Source of the DNA: TK10-74A sp965263065
GTDB taxonomy: Bacteria > Chloroflexota > Dehalococcoidia > Bin125
Length of the DNA stretch: 64,000 nt
Assembly (NCBI GenBank): GCA_965263065.1
Contig: CBDHGH010000003.1
Coordinates: 1 to 64,000, forward strand
Direction: 5' to 3'
Below, one piece after another: positions 36,589 to 45,513 of this stretch. The notes under the pieces were generated by a model. That model made no database searches, was not told the DNA's origin, and saw nothing but the letters and a program-made list of their open reading frames with translations. Positions within the stretch are counted from its first letter, which is position 1. Every line of letters begins with the position of its first letter. Position numbers and translations under genes: made by a program.

Positions 36589-37659
36589 CTACAGATTCTC
36601 GTCGAAGAAGGCGACGATGCGGCGCCGGTATTCGTCCGCGGCGGCCGTCGCGCCCTCGCCGTGCTCGGCCCCGGGGATCAGCCACAGCGCCTTGGGCTGC
36701 CCCGCCGCGGCGAATATGGCCTCGCCGTCGGACGGGGAGATGGTCTCGTCGGCGAGGCCGTGCATCACCAGCAGCGGCGTCGGCGCGAGCGCCGCGACGG
36801 CCCGCTCGGGCACGATGTCCCCGGCGTCGATGCCCGTGCGGCGCTCGGCCAGCCACACGGTGATGGGCGCGAACGGGAAGGCCGGCAGGCCGATGAAGTG
36901 CGTGAAGCTCTGGCCCACGGCCGAGTCGACGCTGCGGAACGACGCCTCGGTCGCCACGGCCCGCACGTCGTCGCTCGCGGCCGCCGCGAGGATGGCGCTG
37001 GCCCCACCCTGCGAGATGCCCAGCAGGCCGATCGACGCGGCGCGCGGACCGAGCCGGGACTTGAGGTGGTCGATCGCGGCCAGGACGTCGTCCTGCTCGT
37101 GGTAGCCGAGCGAGACGTAGTCGCCGCCGCTCTCACCGCGGTTGCGGAAGTCGAACAGCAGCACCGTGAAGCCGGCGTCGAGCAGCATGTCGGCGTGCGG
37201 CAGCATCTCGCGCCGGTCGCAGCGATAGCCGTGCAGCAGCACGACCGCCGCGTCGCGCGTGCCCACGGCCAGCCAGCCGGCCAGGCGGGTGCCGTCGGCG
37301 CTGCGGAACTCGACCGGCTCGACCGCCGCCTCCAGGACCGGGTACTCGGACAGCTCCGACAGGCCGTCGCAGAGGTCGGGGTGGAGAGCCCGCTCGGAGC
37401 CGACCCAGGCCACGCCCAGCAACAGCACCGCAGTCAGCACCACGCTGACGCCCAGGTAGACGTTGGCCGCCAGCCGGCGGCGCGGGCGGTCGATGGGTCG
37501 CAGCGACCAGTAGACGTACACAAGCGGCGCGGGCACGAACAGCCAGGCCACGAGCAACGCCGCGAACGCGCCGCCGCCCAGTCCCATCACGGCGGCCAGC
37601 GCCCCAACGACCGCCAGCAGCAGCCCGATCGCGACTCGGAAGCCGATGCGCGCCATCAT
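36589..37659 (-). CDS. Membrane-anchored alpha/beta hydrolase
   Basis: 356 residues from ATG 37659 (ATG 37656 equally possible). Three hydrophobic helices fill residues 5-85; the catalytic domain follows with VVLLHGYRCDRREM (oxyanion region), FDFRNRGESGG, the nucleophile Ser in GISQGGAS, Asp in HGLADETIS and His in GAEHGEG. This fits the BAAT/FrsA-like or YqkD-type hydrolases facing outside or inside depending on topology. Substrate unknown. The gene after it on the same strand encodes the orphan binding lipoprotein, 78 bases on. Confidence 0.87.
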   Translation of the reverse strand: MMARIGFRVAIGLLLAVVGALAAVMGLGGGAFAALLVAWLFVPAPLVYVYWSLRPIDRPRRRLAANVYLGVSVVLTAVLLLGVAWVGSERALHPDLCDGLSELSEYPVLEAAVEPVEFRSADGTRLAGWLAVGTRDAAVVLLHGYRCDRREMLPHADMLLDAGFTVLLFDFRNRGESGGDYVSLGYHEQDDVLAAIDHLKSRLGPRAASIGLLGISQGGASAILAAAASDDVRAVATEASFRSVDSAVGQSFTHFIGLPAFPFAPITVWLAERRTGIDAGDIVPERAVAALAPTPLLVMHGLADETISPSDGEAIFAAAGQPKALWLIPGAEHGEGATAAADEYRRRIVAFFDENL

Positions 37660-37730
37660 CGGGGGATAGCAGCCACGGCGCGGCGCCGCAAATGCCCCGC
37701 CCGGCGGTGGGGAACGCCGGCGGCGGGCAA

Positions 37731-37790
37731 GCGGCCGGCCCCGCTGCCCCCTGATACGGTGTGCGCCAGCCGGGGCCAGGGTCGCCCCCG
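37731..37790. repeat. 60-bp direct repeat, copy 1
   Basis: This GC-rich segment, centred on ctgatacggtgtgcgccagc, recurs at 38585-38644 with about five or six mismatches, exactly 854 bases apart. The core of about 28 bases is identical. The pair brackets the lower-GC lipoprotein gene at 37808-38461. Copy 2 lies just upstream of the truncated binding-protein gene, so the unit may be a duplicated promoter region. Confidence 0.85.
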
Positions 37791-37807
37791 CATGAGCCCT
37801 CGGCTCT

Positions 37808-38461
37808 TCAGCCAGAACGAGCCGATCCGCCAAGCGACATCTGCACGCAGTCGACCGCTGCCGTCAGCGCGTCATCTTCGAAGCCCAACCCGAAAAACGG
37901 GACGTCGGATCCCCAAGTGGAGAAGACCCGGGCGAGGTGGTTCACAGGTTCGATCCGCTGGTGGTCTCCTGCCGTCGCCCACACCGCCACGTCTCCGAGC
38001 CCCTCAAAGCCCGGGCCCTCGATCTCCGCGGCGAGGAACCAGACCCTATCCCCTCCACCCCAAGTCGTCTCGTACAAAGTCGGCTCGTCCAAGCGCGCAA
38101 TGAGCACTCTGTAGAGGTACTCCCCGACGTCGTCCATCTGCTCGTCGTTCATCCGCTCAAGGCCCGGATCCTCGGTCACTGCGGTGGGGAACCAGACTCC
38201 ATCCCCTCCGTCCCAACTCGTCTCGTTCGAGCGCGCAGTGTGCGCTCCCCGGAGGGACCCCCCGGCGACGGTCAACCGCTGCTCGATCTCGGATACGAAG
38301 CCAGGCGCCGGGATCTCGCAGGTCACTGCGCGTTCGAACAAGACGACTGAGGCGCGCCCGTGGTCGTCCCCGCGATCGCCCGCGCACGCCGAGATAGCGA
38401 GGACGGAGCACACGCAAAACATCAGCCAGCGATTCGAGGCGAGCACCAGCTTGGTATCCAA
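37808..38461 (-). CDS. Repeat-containing putative lipoprotein
   Basis: 217 residues with a signal peptide and lipobox LAISAC (Cys26). Three related segments about 50 residues apart begin ETSWDGGDGVWF (80), ETTWGGGDRVWF (131) and STWGSDVPFF (181), each followed by an acidic Pro/Gly turn (for example TEDPGLE). No family is recognised. Base composition is visibly less GC-rich than the neighbours, and a 60-bp direct repeat flanks the gene on both sides, both hinting at recent insertion. It is probably an exported surface protein; the function is unknown. Confidence 0.65.
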   Translation of the reverse strand: MDTKLVLASNRWLMFCVCSVLAISACAGDRGDDHGRASVVLFERAVTCEIPAPGFVSEIEQRLTVAGGSLRGAHTARSNETSWDGGDGVWFPTAVTEDPGLERMNDEQMDDVGEYLYRVLIARLDEPTLYETTWGGGDRVWFLAAEIEGPGFEGLGDVAVWATAGDHQRIEPVNHLARVFSTWGSDVPFFGLGFEDDALTAAVDCVQMSLGGSARSG

Positions 38462-38584
38462 GGGGCTGGAAGGCGGGCCTTCCCGATGAGCTCGTCGGTC
38501 CGGGGAATGCTAGGCCATTGATTGGGCGGCCTGCAGCATGAACTCCCGAGACGTCCCAGGAGCAAGACTCGGCGAGGCGAGCAC

Positions 38585-38644
38585 GCGCCCGGCCCCGCCG
38601 TCCCCTGATACGGTGTGCGCCAGCCGGGGCCTGGGTCGCCCCCA
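38585..38644. repeat. 60-bp direct repeat, copy 2
   Basis: This is the partner of the repeat at 37731-37790. It ends 20 bases before the ATG of the truncated peptide-binding gene and so lies where that gene's promoter and leader should be. Confidence 0.85.
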
Positions 38645-38664
38645 CCGACGAGACACCACCCCGG

Positions 38665-39186
38665 ATGCCCACCATGCCACGCTTGCTGCTGGCCGCCCTC
38701 GCGATGCTGTCGCTGTACGTGTTCGCCGGATGCCGCGACGCGCCCCCGGCGGCACCGGCGGAGGAGCAGGTCCTGACGCTGCTCTACTGGCAGGCCCCGT
38801 CGCTGCCCGGCCCGTACCTGGCCTCGGGCTACAAGGACCAGGACGCCGGCGCGATCACCCTCGAACCGCTGGCCGGCTACGACCCGGACGGCAACCTCGT
38901 GCCGCGGCTGGCCGTCGGCATCCCGACGATCGCCAACGGCGGCGTCGCGGCGGCGCGCACCTGCGATGCGGAGTACGACGCACTCTTCGAGCAGCTGGCG
39001 CGGACGCCGATCGGACCCGACCGCGACGCGCTCGTCCGGCGCCTCAACGACATCCTGGTGCAGAACTACTACGAGATCCCGCTCGTCGTGCGCGGCTCCG
39101 TGTCGGCGCATCTGGACACGCTGCGCGGCGTGCGCATCAACGGCTGGGACAGCGAGCTGTGGAACATCGCCGAGTGGCGTCGCTGA
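38665..39186 (+). pseudogene. Internally deleted peptide ABC transporter substrate-binding protein (family 5)
   Basis: The 173-residue product has both ends of a family 5 (DppA/OppA-like) binding protein but not the middle. Residues 1-94 give a signal peptide with lipobox-like VFAGC, then LTLLYWQAPSLPGPYLASG and PTIANGGV. From about residue 97 the sequence jumps to the C-terminal EYDALFEQLARTPIGPDRD ... GWDSELWNIAEWRR. Full-length relatives run to about 550-600 residues, so roughly 380-400 residues are missing by an in-frame deletion near base 38950. It could still be secreted but cannot form the binding cleft. Confidence 0.8.
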
Positions 39187-39290
39187 CGGCCTGAGCGGCG
39201 GCGCGGTTGTGGGGCCAAGGGGTGGCGGCTAGAATCGGCGCGTTGCCCCCAGCACCGTCCAGCATCGACGCGGCATTCAGGAGTCGAACC

Positions 39291-40856
39291 ATGGCCGAGC
39301 ATGTCCGGGTGGCCCTCCAGACCCAACCGTGGAGGGTCTGCGCCATGGCGTTCGCCCTCGTCGCGATCTTCGCGCTGGCCGCCGCCTGCGGCGGCGACGA
39401 CGAGCCGGCGCCGCCCGCGGAGCCCGCAGCCGCGGCCGCGCAGGCACAGGCCGACGAGCCCGCCGACCAGGCCGCCGATCAGGCAGACCAGACCGCCGAC
39501 CAAGCCGACGAGGCCGCCGAGCCCACCGACGAACTCGCCGACGAGCCCGAACCAGCCGAACAAGCCGAACCCGCCGAGCAAGCCGAGCCGGCCCAGGCAC
39601 CCGGCCCGGTGGACATCGCCGTCGATGGCGTCACCGTCGGCGAGCTCCTGGCGATGCTCAGCACCGCCGAGGTCAGTTGCGTGCAGAACCAGGTGGGGCC
39701 CGCCATCAACGCCGCCCTGAACATCTCGGTCACGACCGGCATGGCGAGCGGTCCCATCGCCGCCCCCATCTTCAGCTGCGTCTCGGATGAGACCGCCACA
39801 CGGGTCGCCGTGGTGCTGATCGTCGCGGACGCCGGCCTCAGCGCCGAGACGGCCGGCTGCATCGGCGGCGTCCTCGCGGCGACCCCGGCCCCGCTCTTCC
39901 CGGTGACGGCCGAGGCGGCAGAGGGCATGCTCGCCTGCATGACCGAGGACGAGGCCGGGCGGGCCGAGGCCGTATTCGAGATCGCGCCGGAGGAGGAAGC
40001 GGAGCCGGAGGAGCCCGAGGCCGCCGCCGAGCCGGACGAGCCCGAGGCCGCAACGGACATCGCGCCGCCCGGCGGCATCACGGTGGGCGAGATCCTGGCG
40101 ATGCTCAGCACCGACGAGGTCACCTGCGTGCAGACCCAGGTGGGGCCCGCCATCAACGCCGCCCAGGGCATCATGGTGACGACCGCCATGGCGAGCGGTC
40201 CCATCGCGGCGCCGATCTTCGGCTGCGTCTCGCCGGAGAGCGGCGTGCAGGTCGCCCTCGCGCTGATCGCCGCCGAGGTCGGCCTGAGCGCCGAGACGGC
40301 CGCCTGCGTCGGCGGCATCCTCGCGGCGAGCCCCGGCCCGATCTTCCCGCTGGCGGTCGAGGCGGCGCAGGAAATGCTCGCCTGCATGACCGACGACGAG
40401 GCCGCGCGCGCGCAAGCCGCGCTCGGGGTCGCGGCCGACGGGGAGGCCGCGCCGGAGGAACCCGAGGCCGCAGCGGAAATCGCGGCGCCCGGCGGCCTCA
40501 CCGTGGGCGAGATCCTGGCGATGCTCAGCCAGTCCGAGGTCGCCTGCGTGCAGGCCCAGGTGGGGCCCGCCCTCAACGCCGCCCAGGGCATCATGGTCAC
40601 GACCGCCATGGCGAGCGGGCCCATCGCGGCCCCGATCTTCGGCTGCGTCTCGCCCGAGAGCGGCGCGCAGGTCGCCCTGGCGCTGATCGCCGCCGAGATC
40701 GGCCTGAGCGCCGAGACGGCTGCCTGCGTCGGCGGCGTCCTCGCCGCGAGCCCCGGCCCGATCTTCCCGCTGGCGACCGAGGTGGCGACGGAGATGCTCG
40801 CCTGCATGACCGACGACGAGGCCGCGCGCGCGCAGGCGGTGCTGGGCGGCGGATAG
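39291..40856 (+). CDS. Lipoprotein with three Cys-rich tandem repeats
   Basis: 521 residues from ATG 39291 (AGGAG 7 bases upstream). The signal peptide ends LAAACGG, a clear lipobox. A spacer of about 70 residues rich in Ala, Asp, Glu and Gln follows. Three homologous units start at residues 113, 262 and 402. Each runs GxTVGExLAMLS ... CVQxQVGPAxNAA ... ASGPIAAPIFxCVS ... LSAETAxCxGGxLAA ... MLACMTxDEA, with four invariant Cys per unit that could make two disulfides. Units 2 and 3 are nearly identical; unit 1 has diverged. No known domain is recognised. It is probably a surface-exposed protein. Confidence 0.8.
   Translation: MAEHVRVALQTQPWRVCAMAFALVAIFALAAACGGDDEPAPPAEPAAAAAQAQADEPADQAADQADQTADQADEAAEPTDELADEPEPAEQAEPAEQAEPAQAPGPVDIAVDGVTVGELLAMLSTAEVSCVQNQVGPAINAALNISVTTGMASGPIAAPIFSCVSDETATRVAVVLIVADAGLSAETAGCIGGVLAATPAPLFPVTAEAAEGMLACMTEDEAGRAEAVFEIAPEEEAEPEEPEAAAEPDEPEAATDIAPPGGITVGEILAMLSTDEVTCVQTQVGPAINAAQGIMVTTAMASGPIAAPIFGCVSPESGVQVALALIAAEVGLSAETAACVGGILAASPGPIFPLAVEAAQEMLACMTDDEAARAQAALGVAADGEAAPEEPEAAAEIAAPGGLTVGEILAMLSQSEVACVQAQVGPALNAAQGIMVTTAMASGPIAAPIFGCVSPESGAQVALALIAAEIGLSAETAACVGGVLAASPGPIFPLATEVATEMLACMTDDEAARAQAVLGGG
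39627..40853 (+). repeat. Three tandem coding repeats (about 360 bp each)
   Basis: Units begin at 39627, 40074 and 40494. The marker gcgatgctca recurs at 39651, 40098 and 40518, giving periods of 447 and 420 bases; the extra 27 bases are acidic linker. Units 2 and 3 share long runs of identical bases, suggesting recent duplication or gene conversion. Confidence 0.85.
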
Positions 40857-40872
40857 CGGCCCCCCGGGGCCG
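40857..40872. terminator. GC hairpin at convergent gene ends
   Basis: A CGGCCCC/GGGGCCG stem with almost no loop starts directly after the TAG of the triple-repeat lipoprotein and faces the convergent VanW gene. There is no U-tract. Confidence 0.4.
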
Positions 40873-40884
40873 TCGGGGCGGCCG

Positions 40885-41739
40885 CTACGGGCGCCGCGGC
40901 CGACGCTCCTCGCCGGCGCGGTCGGGAGCGGCGTCGGGGATGCGGTACTCGGACCAGCCCAGGCTCTCGCTGCGAGGCGCGCCGTCCGGCGGCGTGATCG
41001 TGCGCAGCGTGCGGACGCGCAGCGGACGGGCGGGCACGGCGGACGCCCGACCGCGCTCGGCATCACCCGGCCCTTCGACGCTGATCGCCACGACCGGCAG
41101 ATCGGGGACGGACGCCCGGAACGCCGCCGCGACGCGGGCATCATCGACCGCGACGTCGAGCAGGACCGCGAACGGGTACGGGTTGCGGAAGCGCAGGTCG
41201 AGCACGCCGTAGAGGATGGTCGCGTCGCGACCCAACTCGTAGTAGCGCGACGCCCCGTAGACATCGGTGGAGTGCGCGTGGCGCTCGACCACGTCGAGCC
41301 CGGCGAGCAGGCCGGCGTTGTACAGCACGGTCGAGAGCAGGCAGGTCGAGCCGCCCTCGCCGATGGCGATGCGGCCCTCGACGAGCACGACGCCGGGCAG
41401 GTAGCCGCGCCGCGCGCTGGGCCGGCCGGCGCAGCGCCAGAGCGAGAGCACCTGGCCGGGGTCGACCCGGACGCGATGCAGCGCGGCGGCCATCAGTCGC
41501 TGGTTGTGGCGCTTGGCGGCGGCGTGTCGCTCCTGGCCGGGGTAGATGACGCACGGCAGCTCGTAGCCGGGGAACCGGTGCGGGAACGCGGCGGGGTCGC
41601 CACGGCGGCGCGCGAAGACGACGCGGCGGCGGCGGTCGCGAAGGTTGCGCCGGGCGACGGCCACCTGCGCGCGCAGCCGGTAGGGCAGCCAGCGACGGAC
41701 GGCGCGGCGCACCCGCATCGGCACGGCGGCGGCGATCAT
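40885..41739 (-). CDS. VanW family protein
   Basis: 284 residues from ATG 41739; in-frame GTG starts further upstream would add an Arg/Pro-rich extension of doubtful value. The VanW core is clear: HNQRLMAAALHRVRVDPGQ, GYLPGVVLVEGRIAIGEGGS, the TCLLSTVLYNAGLLAGLDVV segment with its usual Cys-Gln/Leu-Leu-Ser-Thr, ERHAHSTDVYG, and GRDATILYGVLDLRFRN. VanW proteins accompany some vancomycin-resistance clusters but are widespread with no proven activity; no van genes are nearby, so a resistance role should not be assumed. Confidence 0.88.
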   Translation of the reverse strand: MIAAAVPMRVRRAVRRWLPYRLRAQVAVARRNLRDRRRRVVFARRRGDPAAFPHRFPGYELPCVIYPGQERHAAAKRHNQRLMAAALHRVRVDPGQVLSLWRCAGRPSARRGYLPGVVLVEGRIAIGEGGSTCLLSTVLYNAGLLAGLDVVERHAHSTDVYGASRYYELGRDATILYGVLDLRFRNPYPFAVLLDVAVDDARVAAAFRASVPDLPVVAISVEGPGDAERGRASAVPARPLRVRTLRTITPPDGAPRSESLGWSEYRIPDAAPDRAGEERRPRRP

Positions 41740-42006
41740 GCGGCGCTGCCCGGCGGCGCGACGCTGCGCATGGGGGCGAAGCGGGGCGACGGATGCACGG
41801 AACCCCCGGCGCTCGCCCACGCAGGGGCGAGGTCGTCGTACCGCCAGGTCGATTCCCCGTCTCACTTCACGGTAGGCCCCCCGGCCGAGGATCACAACGG
41901 AGGAGAGGGGGGTCGGGGGGGAGCCCGGGGAGCCCGGGGAGCCCGGGGCGGGGTTGGGGGAGGGGGGGTGTCGATCCAAGGGCCAGCCGATCGCGACCCC
42001 GGGGCA
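41740..42006. other. GC-rich gap upstream of VanW with 9-bp tandem repeat
   Basis: About 270 bases between the VanW start and the yhaN stop. It contains three exact copies of gagcccggg at 41921-41947 inside a purine-rich run. A minus-strand frame through it is open but Pro/Gly/Ser-rich and probably not translated. The stretch marks the change from high GC to the lower-GC yhaN-yhaO pair. Confidence 0.5.
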
Positions 42007-45000
42007 TCAACCTGAGTAGATCTCGTGGAGCACAAATTCCTCCTTGCTCAGAGTGGCCTTCGCAAGCTCTGCAAGATGGACGTGGTGGGTGAAGAAGATC
42101 ACCTGCGTATCTTTGCTCAAGGTCGCGAGCGCCCGGAGGGTCGCCCTAGCGCGCGCATCGTCGAAGTTCACGAGAAGATCGTCGGCGATGAACGGAAGCG
42201 GCGAGGCATCTGCGATGTAGCGCTGAACAAGAGCCAATCGAAGTGAGAGGAAGAGTTGGTCACGCGTGCCGTCGCTCATGCCTGCAACACTGACGCGCTC
42301 ACCTGAGGGCCGGGCCCCCATCAGGGTCGGATTGTCACTCCGGTCGAAGTCAATCGCGAGTCTTTCGAAGCTGTGCTCCGTGATCGTAGCGAAGAGATCG
42401 CTGGCTTCAGCGAGGATAGGCCCCTGCCGTTCCTCACGAACAACATCAATGGCCCGGGCGAGGAGGCCAGCTGCGGCTCGCCGGAGCGCATACTCCTCAC
42501 CGATATCCCGCAGTTCGGCGCGCGCCCGTTCAAGATCTGCGGCATGAAGCTCCGTGTCGCCACCTGTTTCGATGGCACTCCGGCGATGCTCCAGCTCTGT
42601 TCGCTTGCCTCCGAGGTCATGGAACTTCTGGTTGATCTGATCGAGCCGCTCCTGGGCGATCGCGATGCTGGACCGATCATCGTCAGGACTCGACGCAGCG
42701 ACATCCCGCATCAGGTGGTCAAGGGACAGCCCGTCGCTGACATCGTCAAGTTCGGACCGCAAAGCAGCGATCCCAGTCAGCAGTGTCGTCTGCTCCTGCG
42801 CGCGGCTGTGAATGTCGGCGAGATCAGCGTCCGAATCCGCCGAGGCTTCCTGTCGGAGCGCGGCCAGCGCGTGCTTAGCCTCGCTGAGGTCTGCGACTGC
42901 GGCGGCCATCTCCCCGGCTACCGGTGTGACTTCGTCGACGAGCGTTTGGCGGCGAGCTGCCGTCGTCTTCATCTCCTGTAGAACGCGAGCGAGTTTGTCA
43001 TAGACGGCGAGCGCGTCAGTCTCCTGGAGAGCGAGGCCGGATCGCTGTTCGAGAGCGCTGACGGCTGCCGAAAAACGGTCCTCGTCTCGACGCATCGCAG
43101 TGAGGCGGCCCCGGCCGCTAGCGAGATCTCGGCATGCGGCATCCAGTTCCTCGAAGAGCTCAAGAACAGCAGCCGTAGCGTCGGGTTTCTGGTCGGATGG
43201 TTGTCCCAGCGCTCGCGTCGCTACCGCCCACGCGTCTTGCCACTGATCGATACGCGTTTCGGTAGTCCCCGTGACACGTTGACGTTCGTGATAGTCCGAC
43301 GCTAACTCGGCTTCGCGCGCTCGAAGGCGTTCACGGCGCCCTGCTAGGTCGCGTTGCTCCTCGATACGCGAGCGTGTTCGCGCGATCAAAGTAGCCAGGG
43401 ACGCACCCGCCGTCGCAATAGGATCGAGCGTCTCAGCCAGACTGGCCGTGGCGGTGCGTACATTCTCGCCGACGCGCCCCAGCGCGGCGGTCGCCCGGCG
43501 CTCCGCTCGGAGAAGGTCTAGCACGCGCTCGCGTTGGACGTTCCAACCGATCATCTCCCGAGGAGAGAGCGGCGTGATACCCGAGGGCCGCCATGCGGCG
43601 TCCCACTCCGACTCCAGGCCCGCAAGCACCTCGCGAGTCTGCTGGCCCTTGGCGAGTTGTTCGTCACAGCGCCGACCCGCGCGTTCGCGCCGTTGGCGAA
43701 GATTCGCGTCGGCCGCGATGCGCGCCGCTTCCGCCTCCTTACGGTCGGCAAGGTTGTCGGCGGCGGTGAGACTCGCCTCAAATGCTTCGGGGAGCGGGAC
43801 GCCAGCACTGAACTCGCGGATCTCTGTCTCATCGACGGTTGCTGGCTCGTCGACATAGCGTCCGCGAACCAACAGCCAGCCGGCATCTCGATGTTTCCTG
43901 GCAGCGGCGATCGCATCGGGCGTGGGAACATCGCCCGCCGTTTCGAGAACTCTCGCCTCTTCCTCGATACTCGCTAGTTCCTCGCTTGCAGATTCCAATT
44001 GTTCACGGACGCGATCGAGTTCCCGCGTCTCGTCGGCGAACAGCTTCTCGAAGCGGGTCAGAGTGTCCGCGACGGGAACTGAGGCGCGACTGAGTGCGGG
44101 TGCGGTGTCATTCCAGAGTGGCAACCGCGCGAGCGCTTCTGCGAGTTCTTGTGACGCTTCGCCGCGTGCACCGTCCGCTTCCATTCGCTGCTGCTCAAGG
44201 TCGCCTTTGGCAAGGATCGCCGCGAGGCGGGACTCCAAGTCGGTGACGTCTACGAGAGCGGGGAGATTGGTGAGCTCAACGCGCGCGATTTTGAGCGCCT
44301 TTTCCACGCGTTGCAGTTCGCTCCGCTCCGCTTCTTCGCGAACCCTGAGTTGTGCGTACTCCGTGATGAGCGTGCGGACTTGCGTGCGTGTCGCTTTCGG
44401 CGGCAGCACCGACGCAGCGGCGTCGACCGAGGTCGCGGACAAACCGAGGTCGCCCAACAATTGCGTGACGCGCGCTCGGGCACTGTCGATAGCTTGTTCC
44501 CGGCTGGGCGTGTCCTGGCGAGCCGCGACGATGCGACCGCGCAAGTTCGATAGCCCCGCGACATCCTGGTCTAGAGCGAGCACTGTGTCGGAGACCGTCA
44601 GCTCAGCGATCTGTGCCTCAAGTTTCTGGCGCCGGTCGTGCAACTGTCGGCAGCGGTATTGTGCGTCAGCCTTCGCACGAAGCGCTTGCCGACCCTGCTC
44701 GATCGACTCCTTCCCAATTGCAGGGACGCGACCGAGTGTCTCCACCTGCTGATGCCGGTCCTTCAGTTTCGTGATAATCGGACGAACCCGCAACGTGCGG
44801 TTGGCACGTTCGTGAATGCCGCGTTGCTCCTTGATCTCCGCCTCCAGTTCGGCATGCTTCTCCCCCAGGGCGGCGATCTCTCGCTCAAGTGTCTCCCAGT
44901 CCGCGGGTGTCACGATGGAATCCCGCAGAGCGGCGAGCGCTTCCTTGCGCCGGTCCTCGGCTCGGTAGAACGGCTTCGACTGCGACCGCCTCGGCGTGAA

Positions 45001-45513
45001 GAGACTGTTAGCGCGCTCGCGGAAGTCCGCCGAAACCGACAGGCTTGACGTGAGCCCGCTGGCGCTGCCGAAGAGACTGTCCGCAGCGTCACCGTCCGCA
45101 GCGAGAAGCGCCTCCCCGCCCGCCCGGAGCCCCTCGTGGTCGAGCCCGAACATCGTCTCGAAAAATCGTCGGTCGATGGGCCCCAACAGGGGCGACAGGG
45201 CTGTGTCCGGAAGGGGCTGACCGGCCCCGTCAAGGAGGGTGTTCCTATTGCCTTTCCTACGCTGGAACTTCTGCGAAGTACCGTTCCGATCTTCGATCTC
45301 CGCCACCAGCCGCATGTCTGCGTAGTCATGGACAAAGTTGAAGGAGGACCGAGCACCTATGCCGAAGAGAGCATCCTGCAGCCCATGCAGGATCGTCGAC
45401 TTCCCCGTCTCATTAGGTCCGACGATGATATGGAAGTCGGGCCTGTCCGCGAAACTGAGCGGGAAATCAGTGAAGTGGCCGTAGCGCGCGAGCACGAATG
45501 ATTGGAATCTCAT
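42007..45513 (-). CDS. yhaN: YhaN-like SMC/Rad50-type AAA ATPase
   Basis: A 1168-residue ATPase of the SbcC/Rad50-like class. Walker A GPNETGKST is at residues 32-40, and the C-terminal Walker B/D-loop region reads PFIADDLLVNFDD followed by VIFFTHH. The GMSDGTRDQLFLSLRLAL segment is the ABC signature. Between them lie several hundred residues of heptad-rich coiled coil. ATG 45513 overlaps the yhaO stop by 4 bases. The pair should act as a nuclease-ATPase complex on DNA ends. Base composition is clearly lower in GC than its neighbours, suggesting transfer from another genome. Confidence 0.92.
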   Translation of the reverse strand: MRFQSFVLARYGHFTDFPLSFADRPDFHIIVGPNETGKSTILHGLQDALFGIGARSSFNFVHDYADMRLVAEIEDRNGTSQKFQRRKGNRNTLLDGAGQPLPDTALSPLLGPIDRRFFETMFGLDHEGLRAGGEALLAADGDAADSLFGSASGLTSSLSVSADFRERANSLFTPRRSQSKPFYRAEDRRKEALAALRDSIVTPADWETLEREIAALGEKHAELEAEIKEQRGIHERANRTLRVRPIITKLKDRHQQVETLGRVPAIGKESIEQGRQALRAKADAQYRCRQLHDRRQKLEAQIAELTVSDTVLALDQDVAGLSNLRGRIVAARQDTPSREQAIDSARARVTQLLGDLGLSATSVDAAASVLPPKATRTQVRTLITEYAQLRVREEAERSELQRVEKALKIARVELTNLPALVDVTDLESRLAAILAKGDLEQQRMEADGARGEASQELAEALARLPLWNDTAPALSRASVPVADTLTRFEKLFADETRELDRVREQLESASEELASIEEEARVLETAGDVPTPDAIAAARKHRDAGWLLVRGRYVDEPATVDETEIREFSAGVPLPEAFEASLTAADNLADRKEAEAARIAADANLRQRRERAGRRCDEQLAKGQQTREVLAGLESEWDAAWRPSGITPLSPREMIGWNVQRERVLDLLRAERRATAALGRVGENVRTATASLAETLDPIATAGASLATLIARTRSRIEEQRDLAGRRERLRAREAELASDYHERQRVTGTTETRIDQWQDAWAVATRALGQPSDQKPDATAAVLELFEELDAACRDLASGRGRLTAMRRDEDRFSAAVSALEQRSGLALQETDALAVYDKLARVLQEMKTTAARRQTLVDEVTPVAGEMAAAVADLSEAKHALAALRQEASADSDADLADIHSRAQEQTTLLTGIAALRSELDDVSDGLSLDHLMRDVAASSPDDDRSSIAIAQERLDQINQKFHDLGGKRTELEHRRSAIETGGDTELHAADLERARAELRDIGEEYALRRAAAGLLARAIDVVREERQGPILAEASDLFATITEHSFERLAIDFDRSDNPTLMGARPSGERVSVAGMSDGTRDQLFLSLRLALVQRYIADASPLPFIADDLLVNFDDARARATLRALATLSKDTQVIFFTHHVHLAELAKATLSKEEFVLHEIYSG

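Noticed and set aside
40885..41739. Vancomycin-resistance locus (VanW)
   Set aside because: VanW-family proteins are common outside resistance clusters and no vanH, vanA/B or vanX gene is in the window.
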